From Trinickia violacea (GTDB taxonomy: Bacteria > Pseudomonadota > Gammaproteobacteria > Burkholderiales > Burkholderiaceae), in contig NZ_CP040078.1 in NCBI RefSeq assembly GCF_005280735.1, positions 3,472,001 to 3,536,000 on the forward strand: a stretch of DNA of 64,000 bases, written 5' to 3'. This document shows, piece after piece, positions 29,508 through 40,696 of this stretch. Within the stretch, counting starts at the first letter, position 1. Every line of letters begins with the position of its first letter. Position numbers and translations under genes: made by a program. The notes under the pieces were generated by a model that saw nothing but the letters and a program-made list of their open reading frames with translations, ran no database searches and was not told the DNA's origin.

Positions 29508-30602
29508 CTACACGCCCTGCAGCTTCAACCGGTTGGCGTGCGCGCGAATCACCGCCACCGGGTCCGCCGCGTTGGCGCCGCGAATCCCGAGCAGCTGATT
29601 GATTTCGTCGAGGTGATTCCACTTGTAGCTCGTGCTCAGCACGTTCCCATACAGCGCGCTGCAGACCGAAACCAGGCCGTCGTTCTGACCCGATCCGCGG
29701 TTGATCATGATCGTGCCCGTACCGTACAGCACGAGCGTCGACGGATCGGTGACATCGGCCGGGTCGAGCAGACCCACGCTGGTATCGGTCGCGCCCTGGA
29801 TGCCCAGAACCGAGGTCGGTTGAATCGCGCTGCCGGCCCACGAGTACAGCAGGTGCGTGTTGCCGCCAACCGTCTCCGTCGGCGCACCCGTCTGGCACGA
29901 ACCCGGCGCGCCGAGCCCCGCGCTCGGGAACAGCTGGTTGAACGACGCGGCGTTGGCCGTCTCCAGCGTGGCGAGCGCGGCAAGCGCGTCCTGATTCGTG
30001 TTGAGGTTGCTGCTAAAGAGCGTGCCGAGCACGTTCGCGAACGAGCCGATGATCGGTGCGGCGAGCCCGGTTGGGTCTTTCGCGAGCACCCCGGCGACGA
30101 AGTCCGCGAATTGCGAGCCCCAGTGCGGCGAGCCGATCGTCGTCACCGACGCCACCAGGTCCGGCGCCACCGCCGCGACATAGCGCGAGGTCAGCCCGCC
30201 CTGGCTATGGCCGATCAGATTGACCTTCTGCGCGCCCGTCACCGCGAGCACCTGCTTCACATACGCGAGCAGTTGCTCGCCGCGCCCATTCGGGCCGGTA
30301 TCGCTTTGAAAGCCGGAAAGATTCGCGACATAGACCGTCGCGCCGTGCGACTCGAGATCCGACTGGATGCCGTACCAGTAATCGAGCACGCCCGCGTATT
30401 TGTCGGTGCCCGAGAGGCCGTGCACGAGGATGATCGGATAGCGCGTATCGGCGTAGCCGTCGGTGGCCGCCGGCGCGACGGCGGCGGCCGCCTCGCGCGC
30501 ACTCGACAGCGAAAGAAAAGCGGTTAGTCCTGCGAATTGCGTGCTGCTTAGCGCCAGCGCCGTGAACCCGGCAAGCGCGCGTTTTCGAATGGATCTCGAC
30601 AT
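29508..30602 (-). CDS. Secreted triacylglycerol lipase, Burkholderia cepacia type (subfamily I.2)
   Basis: Exported alpha/beta hydrolase of 364 residues with a long leader of about 45. The mature part starts near DGYADTRYPIILVHGLSGTDKYAG, very close to the B. cepacia lipase. The triad is Ser133 in GHSQGG, Asp308 in NRGSGQNDGLVS and His330 in KWNHLDEIN. Cys236 and Cys314 should form the known disulfide. One visible difference from the cepacia enzyme as I recall it is SPHWGSQF (Trp161) where that enzyme has TPHRGSEF. It is probably secreted by a type II system after folding by the adjacent foldase. Confidence 0.95.
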   Translation of the reverse strand: MSRSIRKRALAGFTALALSSTQFAGLTAFLSLSSAREAAAAVAPAATDGYADTRYPIILVHGLSGTDKYAGVLDYWYGIQSDLESHGATVYVANLSGFQSDTGPNGRGEQLLAYVKQVLAVTGAQKVNLIGHSQGGLTSRYVAAVAPDLVASVTTIGSPHWGSQFADFVAGVLAKDPTGLAAPIIGSFANVLGTLFSSNLNTNQDALAALATLETANAASFNQLFPSAGLGAPGSCQTGAPTETVGGNTHLLYSWAGSAIQPTSVLGIQGATDTSVGLLDPADVTDPSTLVLYGTGTIMINRGSGQNDGLVSVCSALYGNVLSTSYKWNHLDEINQLLGIRGANAADPVAVIRAHANRLKLQGV

Positions 30603-30844
30603 GCGTTTCCCTCCTTTTCGTTCACTTCATGGTTTCCGAGCGAGCCTGCGCGAACTTCGTCACGTACGCAGGCTTAGCAGTGAAACAGCAAAAAGAGAGA
30701 CGGTGAATGAGGAAACGGCTGTTTAGACAGGTACCCCTAATCAGGTGACGCGCACGCCGCCGCGAGGCGGGTGCGGACCTTGAAACAATGAGGCCTATTG
30801 TTGTGCGATCGCGCCGTGCGGCTGCTCCATGATGGCGCACGCAA

Positions 30845-30876
30845 AGGGGAGCCTCACGGTTCCCCTGGGCTCCCCT
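30845..30876. other. Stem-loop downstream of the DUF748 gene
   Basis: AGGGGAGCC at 30845-30853 pairs exactly with 30868-30876 around a 14-base loop, 25 bases past the stop at 30901 on the minus strand. No T-run follows, so it is a weak terminator. The rest of the 298-base gap (30603-30900) should hold the lipase promoter; I see no distinct element. Confidence 0.45.
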
Positions 30877-30900
30877 GATTCGAAACGCATCAACGCGACG

Positions 30901-33900
30901 TCACTTCAGCCCGAAATCGACTCGCGTCGTCGCGCCCTTGTCCTTGATGCCTTGCGCATCGAGCTTCGGCGCGACGATGAACACGCGGCTCGAATCGACC
31001 TTGCTTTCGAAATACTGCTGAACGGCCTGCGCGCGCCGCTGCGCGAGCGCACGCAGGCTCGCGTCGTCGATCGGCGCGTGCTCCGCGAGCGCGGTCTTCA
31101 TGTCGTCGGCGGGAATGCTCTTCGTCAAGCCGATGAAGTTGCGCGGCTTCTTGAAGTCCGCGTCCTTGTACGCCTTCGTCAGATAGTCGTCGTACTCCTT
31201 CGGATCGACCTTCACCGTCGACGGATCGACGCTCTCGCCGTGCCCGACCACATCCTTCACCTTCTCCTGCCGCACGAGGCGGTCGACGTAGGCAAGGCGC
31301 AGTCCGGGCGTATCGATAGCCGGGTCGACGCGGCCGATCAGGTCGATCTTCACCGATGGCTTGTCGTTGAGCGCCTTGACGATCGTGTCGAGTTTCTGGG
31401 TCGTCGCATCGGTGAGCTTGGCCGAGCCCGGATCGAACTCGACATAGCCGAGATCCTCGCCGCCTCCGCCAAACGCGTTGGCAAGCAGCGAGAACGGCGC
31501 AGTCACCGCCTTCTCGATCAGGTTCACGAACGCGTGCCAGATCACGCCGCCGATGCTGAACTCGGGATTCGCGAGCGACCCCGACACCGGAATGTTCACG
31601 TCGATCTCGCCGCGCGAGTTCTTCAAGAGCGAGATCGCGAGACGCACCGGCAGCTTCGTCGCCGTGTCGTTCTGGATGTGGTCGCCGAACGTGAGCTGGT
31701 CGATGAAGATGTGGTTGTTCGCGGTCAGCTGATCGTTGTCGAGCTTGTAGCTCAGATCGACGTTGAGCTTGCCCTTCGTGATCGGGTAGCCCGCGTATTT
31801 CGCGGAGTACGGCGTGAGGTTCGTGAGCTCGATGCCATGCGCGGTCGCGGTCAGGTCGAGCTGCGGCTTCTTGGCGAGCGGGTTCACCGTGCCGCGGATC
31901 GAGATCGGGCCGTTCGCCTCGAGCTTCGCGCCGACGTCGACCGGCGCGGGCGTCGTCGATTGCGTGCCGAAGGCGCCGATCGTGCCCGTGATGTCGACGA
32001 GATTCGCCGTGTAGTTCGGCTTGATGAAGTCGTCGGTGTAGTTCACACGGCCCTTTTGCAGCACCAGTTGGCCGAAGTGCAGATTGACCGGGGCGCTCGG
32101 AGCGGCGCTGGCCGTGGCCGCTGAAGCTGCGGCGGGCGCGGCGGCATGCGCGCTTGCGGACGCCGCCGCTGCTGCCGATGCTTGCTGCGCGACGGCAGCA
32201 GCCGGCGCCGAAGCCGGCACAGGCGCCGAGCCCGGCGTCAACGGAACCGGCTCGCCCTTGCCCTGCGCTGCCGATTTCTGCTGCGCGAGCACGTCGTTCA
32301 GGTTCAGCTTGCCTTGCGCATCGAGCAGCACGCGTCCGAAGAAGTTGGCGAGCGTCACACGACCGACGTCGACATCGGTGCCGTGCTCGTCGTAGCGCGC
32401 TTTCAGGTTGGCGAGCGACAGCGCGCCCCAGCCCGCGAGCGGCGTCGAATTCACGCGGTCGAGCAGGCGCACGTCGACGAGCGCGGCATCGCCGCTATAC
32501 GACGCGCTCATCGCTTTCTCCGTCTGCGCGAACGCGAGATCGCCCTTCAGGTTCAAGAGCGCGCTCGCCATCGTCGCATTGAGCTTGCTGCCGAAGTACG
32601 GCTCGAACGCGGCCGCGTCGAGCCGGTTGCCGTTCACGTTCAGCGCGAGCTTGAGCGGGCTCGCGGTCACGTCGCCTTTCACGTCGACCGAACCCTTCTG
32701 GTTGAGCGTCGCCTGCAGCGTGACGGGCAGCGGCTTGCTCAAGTCGTCGCTGATGTTCTGCACCGAGAGCTGGATCGGCGTGAAGCTCAGCTTCGCGGGC
32801 TGCGGCGTGCTGTTGTCGACGAAATCGGCGGACGCATCCTTCAACGTGAACGAGCCGATCTTGTAGCGCCACGCCGGGCCTTGCGCCTGCGCCTGCTGCG
32901 CGCCGTGCGCGACCTTGCGCTCGGGCCCGGCTTGGCGCGGCGCGGCGAGCGTCTGCAGATCGATGCGGCCGTCCTTCATGCGCTGCGCGTTGATGGCGAG
33001 ACCGGTCGCATCGATGCTCGTGATGTCGGCGGTGCGCGCGGTCAAGTCGATCTGCTTGATCGCGACGTGACCGTCCGCGAGCGCGACGGCGGGCGTCTTC
33101 GCATCGTTGCCCGCGATCTTGAGCGACTTGAGGTTCACCTCGCTGTCGCCGACCTGCACCGCGACCGGCGACTTCGACCAGTCGGCGGTCGCGTTCACCG
33201 TCGTGCTGAGCGTGCCGTCGGTCACGCGCGCGGAGCTCACGCCTTCGATATACGGCTGCGCGATCGGCAGCGGGATCGACGCGAGCGTCACCTTTGCGTC
33301 GGCGTTCTTCGCGACGAGGCCGAACGAACCCGCGAGCCCGACCGAGCCGCCGTTTTGCAGATCGGTGTTGAACGTGTAGCGGGCCGGCGTTTTCGCGAGC
33401 GTCGAAAAATCGTCGAGCCCGACGGCCAGATGCGTGAGCCCGACCGACACCGGCTGCGCGGGCACGCGGTCGTCGACATGGATCGTGCCGTCGTTGATCG
33501 CGAAGCGCTTGATCGACAGATCGAGCGGCGCGGCGGGCTTCGATTCGGGCGTCGATTCGGCCGTGGCCGAAGACGCCTCGGGAGCCGACGCCGCAGCCGC
33601 TCCGCTCGCGGCAGGCGGCGTCAACGCGCGCATGATGGAGAGCGTGCCGTCCTTCTCGCGCGCGAGATTCACGACCGGCTGATCGATGTGGATGTCATCG
33701 AAATGAAACACGCTCTTCAGCGGCTGCAGCTCCGCGGCCGCGACGTGCACGCCGCTCGCGGCGAAGAGCGGCGCCTTCGCCGCATCGACCACCGCCAATT
33801 CCGTGAGATCGGTCGTGCCGGTCACGGAGAGCGTCGGCGTCTCGCCTTCCATCATGAAGTTCAGCTTCAAGTCGCTCGCGAGCTTGCCCGAGGTCACCGT

Positions 33901-34677
33901 CACCGGCAGCTTGGCGGGCACATACGAGAGCATCTTCGGCACGTCGATGCCGTCGAACTTGAGCGCGACTTCCGATTCGCGCGATGCGGCAAACGGCTTG
34001 GTCTTGCCGTCGATCGCGAGCGGGCTGCCGTCGATGCGCGCGCGCAAGCGCGGGTCGACGAAGACGTTTGTCTTCGACGCCAGCGTCGCGATGAACGGCA
34101 CGCCGAGCGCGAACTGATCGACGACGTGCTTCTGGCCGAGCAATTGGTCGTCGAAATAGAAGCTGCCGTTTTCGATCTGGATGTTCGAGATCGAGAACGG
34201 CGTCGGCTTGCTTTCGGGCTTGCTCGGCGTCGAGAACTTCTCGATCAGGTCGGTGAAATTGAAACGTTGCGCGTCGTAGCGAACGAGGTGAATGCGCGGC
34301 GAATCGATCTTGATTTCATTGACGATCGGCGCGAGACGAAACAGCGACGACCACGACGCCTGCACCACGAGCCGCGAGATATCGACGAAATCGCCCACGC
34401 CGCTGCGCTCGCCGACGTGAATGCGGTCGGCTTCGAGATTGAGCGTGTACGGATTGAGCGCAATGCGCCCGATGCTGGCCGGCCGGTCGAGCTGCTTGCT
34501 CAATTGCTGCTCGGCGATGTGCCGGATGAGCGGCGGCGCCGCGAAAAAGCCGAGCAGCCCGAACAACACGATGAAGATCAGCAGCCCGATCGCGATACGC
34601 TTCGCGCGATTCGATTGCGCTGCCGAGCGCAATGTCTGCAACGAGGAAACCAGTGCTGCTTTGCTTGGACTTGCCAT
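30901..34677 (-). CDS. AsmA-like DUF748 envelope protein with OmpA-like C-terminal region
   Basis: A very long 1258-residue protein. A cytosolic start and one membrane helix (about 27-49, IAIGLLIFIVLFGLLGFFAA) place nearly all of it in the periplasm. The body has repeated beta-rich AsmA/DUF748 segments, for example ADRIHVGERSGVGDFVDISRLVVQ near residue 84 and repeats of LPVTLQATLNQKGSVDVKG type. Two Ala/Ser/Pro linkers (about 350-386 and 802-862) look disordered. The end (VEFDPGSAKL to AQRRAQAVQQYFESK) has an OmpA-like peptidoglycan-binding pattern. AsmA-clan proteins are linked to lipid transport to the outer membrane; that role here is inferred. Confidence 0.87.
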   Translation of the reverse strand: MASPSKAALVSSLQTLRSAAQSNRAKRIAIGLLIFIVLFGLLGFFAAPPLIRHIAEQQLSKQLDRPASIGRIALNPYTLNLEADRIHVGERSGVGDFVDISRLVVQASWSSLFRLAPIVNEIKIDSPRIHLVRYDAQRFNFTDLIEKFSTPSKPESKPTPFSISNIQIENGSFYFDDQLLGQKHVVDQFALGVPFIATLASKTNVFVDPRLRARIDGSPLAIDGKTKPFAASRESEVALKFDGIDVPKMLSYVPAKLPVTVTSGKLASDLKLNFMMEGETPTLSVTGTTDLTELAVVDAAKAPLFAASGVHVAAAELQPLKSVFHFDDIHIDQPVVNLAREKDGTLSIMRALTPPAASGAAAASAPEASSATAESTPESKPAAPLDLSIKRFAINDGTIHVDDRVPAQPVSVGLTHLAVGLDDFSTLAKTPARYTFNTDLQNGGSVGLAGSFGLVAKNADAKVTLASIPLPIAQPYIEGVSSARVTDGTLSTTVNATADWSKSPVAVQVGDSEVNLKSLKIAGNDAKTPAVALADGHVAIKQIDLTARTADITSIDATGLAINAQRMKDGRIDLQTLAAPRQAGPERKVAHGAQQAQAQGPAWRYKIGSFTLKDASADFVDNSTPQPAKLSFTPIQLSVQNISDDLSKPLPVTLQATLNQKGSVDVKGDVTASPLKLALNVNGNRLDAAAFEPYFGSKLNATMASALLNLKGDLAFAQTEKAMSASYSGDAALVDVRLLDRVNSTPLAGWGALSLANLKARYDEHGTDVDVGRVTLANFFGRVLLDAQGKLNLNDVLAQQKSAAQGKGEPVPLTPGSAPVPASAPAAAVAQQASAAAAASASAHAAAPAAASAATASAAPSAPVNLHFGQLVLQKGRVNYTDDFIKPNYTANLVDITGTIGAFGTQSTTPAPVDVGAKLEANGPISIRGTVNPLAKKPQLDLTATAHGIELTNLTPYSAKYAGYPITKGKLNVDLSYKLDNDQLTANNHIFIDQLTFGDHIQNDTATKLPVRLAISLLKNSRGEIDVNIPVSGSLANPEFSIGGVIWHAFVNLIEKAVTAPFSLLANAFGGGGEDLGYVEFDPGSAKLTDATTQKLDTIVKALNDKPSVKIDLIGRVDPAIDTPGLRLAYVDRLVRQEKVKDVVGHGESVDPSTVKVDPKEYDDYLTKAYKDADFKKPRNFIGLTKSIPADDMKTALAEHAPIDDASLRALAQRRAQAVQQYFESKVDSSRVFIVAPKLDAQGIKDKGATTRVDFGLK

Positions 34678-34728
34678 GCTTTATTGCCTATTTATCGACG
34701 CGAAACCGCCGCGCAAGAAAACCAAAGT

Positions 34729-34754
34729 CCGCCGCTCGGAAGTATAGGCGGCGG
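34729..34754 (-). terminator. Possible terminator of the DUF1254 gene
   Basis: CCGCCGC at 34729-34735 pairs with 34748-34754. On the minus strand the stem is followed by ACTTTGGTTTTCTT, a broken T-run. It lies 25 bases past the DUF1254 stop. Confidence 0.45.
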
Positions 34755-34778
34755 CCTCCGCTCACGACAGCAGCCGGA

Positions 34779-36203
34779 TTACTGCCGCTCGACCGCGGGC
34801 GGCTGCCAACTGCCGTCGGTGGCCTGCGGCTTCGGCGCGTACAGGCGCATGACGAGCTTGAAGTCGCTGCGCGGCGTCGGCAGCCAGTTCGACGCACGCA
34901 CCTTGCCCGGCGAATTCGCCGACACGTAGATGTCGACCGAGCCGTCGCGGTTGTGGCGCAGCCGGTCGTGCGAGCTGATCGAGCGGCGCGCTTCGTCGGT
35001 GTCGGCGAGCGCGCCGTCCGTCGTGTATGGCGTGATTGTCCAGAACGCGCGCACCGGCGGCAGCGCCTTCGCGTCGAAGTGGATCACGTAGCGGTTCGCG
35101 CCGTTCAGCGCCTGGCCGTCGCTGTCGATCGTCACGGTCGGCCGCACCTCGTCGTCCTTCGTCCCGCTGCCCGGCTGCGCGTAGGCCGCGTAGGCGCGCA
35201 GCGCGTAGTCGTTGCTGTAGTGACCGATGTCGTCGCCGAGCCAGCTCCAGCCGTTCGCCGTGAGCGCGTTCGCCGGCACCGCTGCGACGCGGGCGCGTCC
35301 GTCGGCGAGACCCGCGGCGATCGCGTCGGCGGCGCCGTCCGGCAGCTTCACGGGCTCGCCTGGCTTCACGCCGAGATCGGCGAGGATCTTGACCGCGTGC
35401 GGATCGTCCGGCGACGGCGGGTTGTCGCGCAGCGCGTCGGCGAGCTGGGTGAAGTACGCGTTGGCGTCGAGCGCGGCGACCTGCGCGGCCGGCGCGGCTT
35501 CCGGCGCGGTGTCGGCGGGGCCGCCGTGCGCCGCCATCGACGAGCCGCGGGCGTCTCCCGTGTACACCGACAGCGGCACGACGCGAATCAGGCGCTGCAG
35601 CTTCTTGACCGCCGTCAGGTCACGCGGACCGTTCGACTGAATGCGCACCGACAGCCAGACGTTCGCCGAGCTCGCATCGACGCGTTGTACGTTCTTCGGC
35701 AATTTGCCGTCCCAGCCGGGCGCGACGAAAGCAATCGTTTGCGCCTTGGCCGAGCCGGTGCGCGGATTGGCGTCCGCGCCCGTCGACCAGATCACGTTGC
35801 TCCACATGTCGAGCGCGCGGGCGCCGAGGTAGCGGCCGCGGGCATCCGGCAGCGTCACGACGACCGGTTCGGCGGACAAGTCGAGCCAGCCGTGCGAGTC
35901 GAGCGTGTCGACATTGGGCGTCGGCGGATTGGCCGCGCCGACGGGCGGCTGCGCCTGTTCGTGGCGCAAGGTGTTCACGGGCGCCTGGCCGGGCTGCGTG
36001 CCGTCATCCCCGACGGCCGCCGTGCGCGACGTCTGCATCAGCACGAGCGGATAGCCGAACACATAGGAGTCGGCGACTTCGTCTTTGATCCAGCCATGAT
36101 TGTCTGCCGGAGCGGGCGCGGGATGATTGGCGGCGCAACCCGCGAGGACAGCCAGGCCCGCGAGCGATGCGCAGGCCGTCGAAAGCAGTGATTTTCTTAT
36201 CAT
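34779..36203 (-). CDS. DUF1254/DUF1214 lipoprotein
   Basis: A 474-residue exported protein. The signal peptide ends in the lipobox LAGC (Cys about 23). The DUF1254 region follows: VADSYVFGYPLVLMQTSRTA, NTLRHEQ, PNVDTLDSHGWLDLSAEPVVVTLPDARGRYLGARALDMWSNV. The C-terminal DUF1214 region has RYVIHFDAKALPPVRAFWTITPY and SSHDRLRHNRDGSVDIYV, ending NWLPTPRSDFKLVMRLYAP. The start MIRKSLLS at 36203 gives the signal peptide; the frame stays open to 37103 but that part only shadows the gene on the other strand. These domains are common in environmental bacteria and have no settled function. Confidence 0.88.
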   Translation of the reverse strand: MIRKSLLSTACASLAGLAVLAGCAANHPAPAPADNHGWIKDEVADSYVFGYPLVLMQTSRTAAVGDDGTQPGQAPVNTLRHEQAQPPVGAANPPTPNVDTLDSHGWLDLSAEPVVVTLPDARGRYLGARALDMWSNVIWSTGADANPRTGSAKAQTIAFVAPGWDGKLPKNVQRVDASSANVWLSVRIQSNGPRDLTAVKKLQRLIRVVPLSVYTGDARGSSMAAHGGPADTAPEAAPAAQVAALDANAYFTQLADALRDNPPSPDDPHAVKILADLGVKPGEPVKLPDGAADAIAAGLADGRARVAAVPANALTANGWSWLGDDIGHYSNDYALRAYAAYAQPGSGTKDDEVRPTVTIDSDGQALNGANRYVIHFDAKALPPVRAFWTITPYTTDGALADTDEARRSISSHDRLRHNRDGSVDIYVSANSPGKVRASNWLPTPRSDFKLVMRLYAPKPQATDGSWQPPAVERQ

Positions 36204-36440
36204 TGGGTGATGTTGGGCGACGCTTGCCGGGCAGCCGGCCGTCGGGGGCCAGCGATGCAGCGCTTCCCGCCGACCCCGGTCCGGTCCGCGCGCGCTGTCC
36301 TTCTTGATCTTGAGAACGCGTTTTATCGTATCCTCGTCGGCTAAGCAAGAACAAGGCGGGCGTGGCGCGAAATCGCGTGCAAAACCGCCTTCTTGCACTA
36401 TTTGACGTTGCCGGCGCCGACCGGCGCCAGGAGTCCCCGC

Positions 36441-37085
36441 ATGTACATGCCCGCCCAATACGAAGAGGCCCGGCCCGAAGTCCTGCACCGCCTGATGGCC
36501 GATCATCCGCTCGGCGCGCTCGTCACCGTCGGGCCAAGCGGGCTCGACGCCAACCATATTCCGTTCGAATTCGCGCCGGGCGAGGGACCGCACGGCACGC
36601 TGCGCGCCCATGTCGCCCGCGCGAACCCGGTCTGGCGCGAGGCGGCGGACCGCCCCGACGCGCTCGTCATCTTCCAGGGGCCGACCGCCTACATCTCGCC
36701 GAACTGGTACCCGAGCAAGCACGAGGAGCACCGCAAGGTGCCGACGTACAACTACATGGTGGTGCACGCGCACGGACGGATTGTCGTCCACGACGATGAA
36801 GCTTTCGTGCGCGGCCTCGTCGCACGGCTCACGCGCAAGATGGAAGCCGGCGAGCCCGTGCCGTGGAAGATGGGCGACGCACCGGCCGATTATCTTTCCC
36901 AGATGCTGTCGATGATCGTCGGCATCGAGATCGAGGTGACCAAGCTCACCGGCAAATGGAAGCTCGGCCAGGAAAAAGAGGGCCGCGACCGTCGCGGCGC
37001 GATCGCCTCGCTGCGCGAGCGCGGCGGGGATGCGCGCTCTCAGGTGGCGGACGCGATGTTCGAAGCGAAGCCGGGGCTGGAGTGA
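36441..37085 (+). CDS. PaiB-like FMN-binding negative transcriptional regulator family protein
   Basis: The 214 residues have the split-barrel flavin-binding fold. The start MYMPAQYEEARPEVLHRLMADHPLGALVTV, the mid PHGTLRAHVARANPVWREA and the PTAYISPNWYPSKHEEHRKVPTYNYMVVHAHG stretch are the PaiB signature. AGGAG lies 9 bases before the ATG. Bacillus PaiB represses sporulation and protease genes, but proteobacterial members may be flavin or heme enzymes, so the regulator name is only a family label. It is divergent from the DUF1254 gene; the 237-base gap has an interrupted inverted repeat (36345-36359 and 36385-36396). Confidence 0.88.
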   Translation: MYMPAQYEEARPEVLHRLMADHPLGALVTVGPSGLDANHIPFEFAPGEGPHGTLRAHVARANPVWREAADRPDALVIFQGPTAYISPNWYPSKHEEHRKVPTYNYMVVHAHGRIVVHDDEAFVRGLVARLTRKMEAGEPVPWKMGDAPADYLSQMLSMIVGIEIEVTKLTGKWKLGQEKEGRDRRGAIASLRERGGDARSQVADAMFEAKPGLE

Positions 37086-37118
37086 GGCGTTAGCGTGCGG
37101 CATTGGCGCGAGCCGGGC

Positions 37119-37149
37119 TTGACCTTCCCATCATGGGAAGCTTGATACT
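37119..37149 (+). promoter_or_regulatory. CueR-type (MerR family) copper-responsive promoter of copA
   Basis: The -35 TTGACC (37119-37124) and -10 GATACT (37144-37149) are exactly 19 bases apart, the over-long spacing typical of MerR-family targets. The spacer holds the palindrome CTTCCCATCATGGGAAG (37124-37140), matching the CueR box pattern CTTCC-N-GGAAG. It lies 42 bases before the copA ATG. No cueR gene is in the window, so the regulator must be encoded elsewhere. Confidence 0.85.
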
Positions 37150-37191
37150 GCATTCATCGGCGGCCATTGCCGCCTTCAAGCCCTCTCCGTC

Positions 37192-39546
<2,355 letters not shown>

Positions 39547-39563
39547 GCCCCAGAAAGGAAAAG

Positions 39564-39584
39564 CCCCGCGTCCAAGACGCGGGG
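39564..39584. terminator. Bidirectional terminator between copA and the His-rich gene
   Basis: CCCCGCGTC (39564-39572) pairs with 39576-39584 around a CAA loop. On the minus strand it is followed by CTTTTCCTTTC, so it serves the His-rich gene best. On the plus strand only TT follows, which is weaker for copA. Confidence 0.7.
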
Positions 39585-39609
39585 TTCGTGCCGTGACACA
39601 GCGTGACGC

Positions 39610-39903
39610 TTATTGGCGGTAATCCCCGTGATCGCCGTGATCGCCGTGGTCGCGGTGCGGATCGTGATCGTGCGGATGATGGCGCATCCACTCGTCGTGC
39701 TCCCAGTAGCGGCGGCCGTCCCAGTAGCGCTCGCCGTGCCAGCCGAGCGAGACGTTCGCGTCGACGGGAATGGAGTGCGGCGCGTCGTACGCCGGATGCG
39801 GCGCGTACACCATCTGCGCGGAGGCCGACCCTGCGGCCAACAGTGCGCTCCCAGCAACGAGCGCGGCGGCGATCGAGTGCGAAATCTTCATCGTGAGTTT
39901 CAT
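39610..39903 (-). CDS. Small exported His/Asp-rich protein
   Basis: The 97 residues begin with a signal peptide (hydrophobic SIAAALVAGSALLAAGSASA, cleavage near SASA-Q). The mature part starts MVYAPHPAYDAPHSIP, has LGWHGERYWDGRRYWEHDEW, and ends in a run rich in His, Asp and Gly (HPHDHDPHRDHGDHGDHGDY). GGAG lies 8 bases before the ATG at 39903; a second ATG four codons in is possible. It converges with copA. The His-rich tail could bind Cu, Ni or Zn in the periplasm, which fits the copper neighbour, but no specific family is recognised. Confidence 0.8.
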   Translation of the reverse strand: MKLTMKISHSIAAALVAGSALLAAGSASAQMVYAPHPAYDAPHSIPVDANVSLGWHGERYWDGRRYWEHDEWMRHHPHDHDPHRDHGDHGDHGDYRQ

Positions 39904-40371
39904 CGTCGTTCTCCAGTAGTCGAGTCAATATCCGGTCATGCCGCACGGCTTTGTGCCTGCGTGGAAACGTAGTCAGGCGCGGCGCCTGCCGCTCGAAAGG
40001 CGGCTTTCCGGGCGCCGGGCTCCGGCGACGCGCGTCAAACCGTGCGCTTGGGAACCAATGTACTGGACTCGGGGCTGGGGAAAAGTGAACGGGTGTAAGA
40101 CGAAATTTCAAGCGAAACACACGGCTCGGACGGCGCAAATAGACGGGAAAGTCTGCACAGACAAAGCGATGCGGGCGTAGCGGCCCTATTTCCACGCTGA
40201 AACCGGCATGCAGCGCGTTACATCCGTAACGGACAGGAAATCTTTGAGGGTCACTTCAAAGCGTGCGCTCGAAATGCAAAACGCCGGCGTACGCAGTGCG
40301 TGCCGGCGTTCGAGAACTACCGCAACCGCAGGCCACGGCGACTGCCGAGGCCTGCCTAGGTTTTGCGCGGC
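39904..40371. other. Intergenic region upstream of the His-rich gene
   Basis: This 468-bp gap has no gene that I can support; short frames across it lack ribosome sites. The promoter of the His-rich gene should be near 39910-40000. A 9-bp stem-loop at 40280-40310 lies beyond the stop of the 51-codon gene. Confidence 0.45.
40280..40310 (-). terminator. Stem-loop downstream of the 51-codon gene
   Basis: AACGCCGGC (40280-40288) pairs with 40302-40310 around a 13-base loop. On the minus strand the stem is followed by TTGCATTTCG, so there is only a weak T-run. It lies about 60 bases past the stop at 40372. Confidence 0.45.
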
Positions 40372-40527
40372 TTAGCCGCGCATCAATCCGACGAGCGAGA
40401 CCTGCGAGCGGCGGATGCGCTCAGCTTCGCGGTGGCGTGCTTCGTACGAATAGTCCGAATCGAGCGGCAGGTACGGCGATGCGAAAAGGTCGCTGGCCTT
40501 TTGGATCAGGGCGAGGATAAAGCTCAT
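40372..40527 (-). CDS. 51-residue hypothetical protein
   Basis: ATG at 40527 to TAA at 40372, 51 codons plus stop. A strong ribosome site AGGAGT stands 7 bases before the ATG, the best evidence that it is translated. The N-terminus MSFILALIQKASDLFASPYLP is amphipathic or hydrophobic. The middle is acidic/aromatic (LDSDYSYEARHREAERIRR) and the end is VSLVGLMRG. It resembles in style the short DUF1127/DUF3563-type proteins of this group, but I cannot assign a family. Two copies of an unusual TAGGGTTTTCCCT element lie just upstream in its promoter zone. Confidence 0.68.
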   Translation of the reverse strand: MSFILALIQKASDLFASPYLPLDSDYSYEARHREAERIRRSQVSLVGLMRG

Positions 40528-40552
40528 GAGCGACTCCTGTTGAACAATGGAC

Positions 40553-40590
40553 TAGGGTTTTCCCTTAAGAAGAATTATAGGGTTTTCCCT
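40553..40590. repeat. Duplicated TAGGGTTTTCCCT element
   Basis: The 13-mer TAGGGTTTTCCCT occurs at 40553-40565 and 40578-40590, 25 bases start to start. Each copy has AGGG/CCCT arms around TTTT. They lie 26-63 bases upstream of the 51-codon gene start. Equal spacing of about two and a half helical turns suggests protein binding sites or paired promoter elements. Confidence 0.7.
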
Positions 40591-40696
40591 AGCTCATTGC
40601 TAGTGCGACGCAGCAATTTTTTGACGCGCCACGCTGCCGCACGAGGTCGACGCCGCTTGTGCGTTGCACCAATACAACAAGCCACTGCCGTCTCGG

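Noticed and set aside
32146..34929. 927-codon open frame antisense to the DUF748 gene
   Set aside because: Arg-rich shadow frame caused by GC bias; the opposite strand has a membrane anchor and recognisable domains.
36345..36396. Interrupted inverted repeat before the PaiB-like gene as a defined operator
   Set aside because: The arms match only with a bulge and enclose a second small hairpin; too weak to call a site, so it is mentioned only within the gene entry.
39610..39680. Short tandem repeats resembling a repeat array
   Set aside because: They encode the His-Asp-Gly tail of the small exported protein; there are no regular spacers as in CRISPR.
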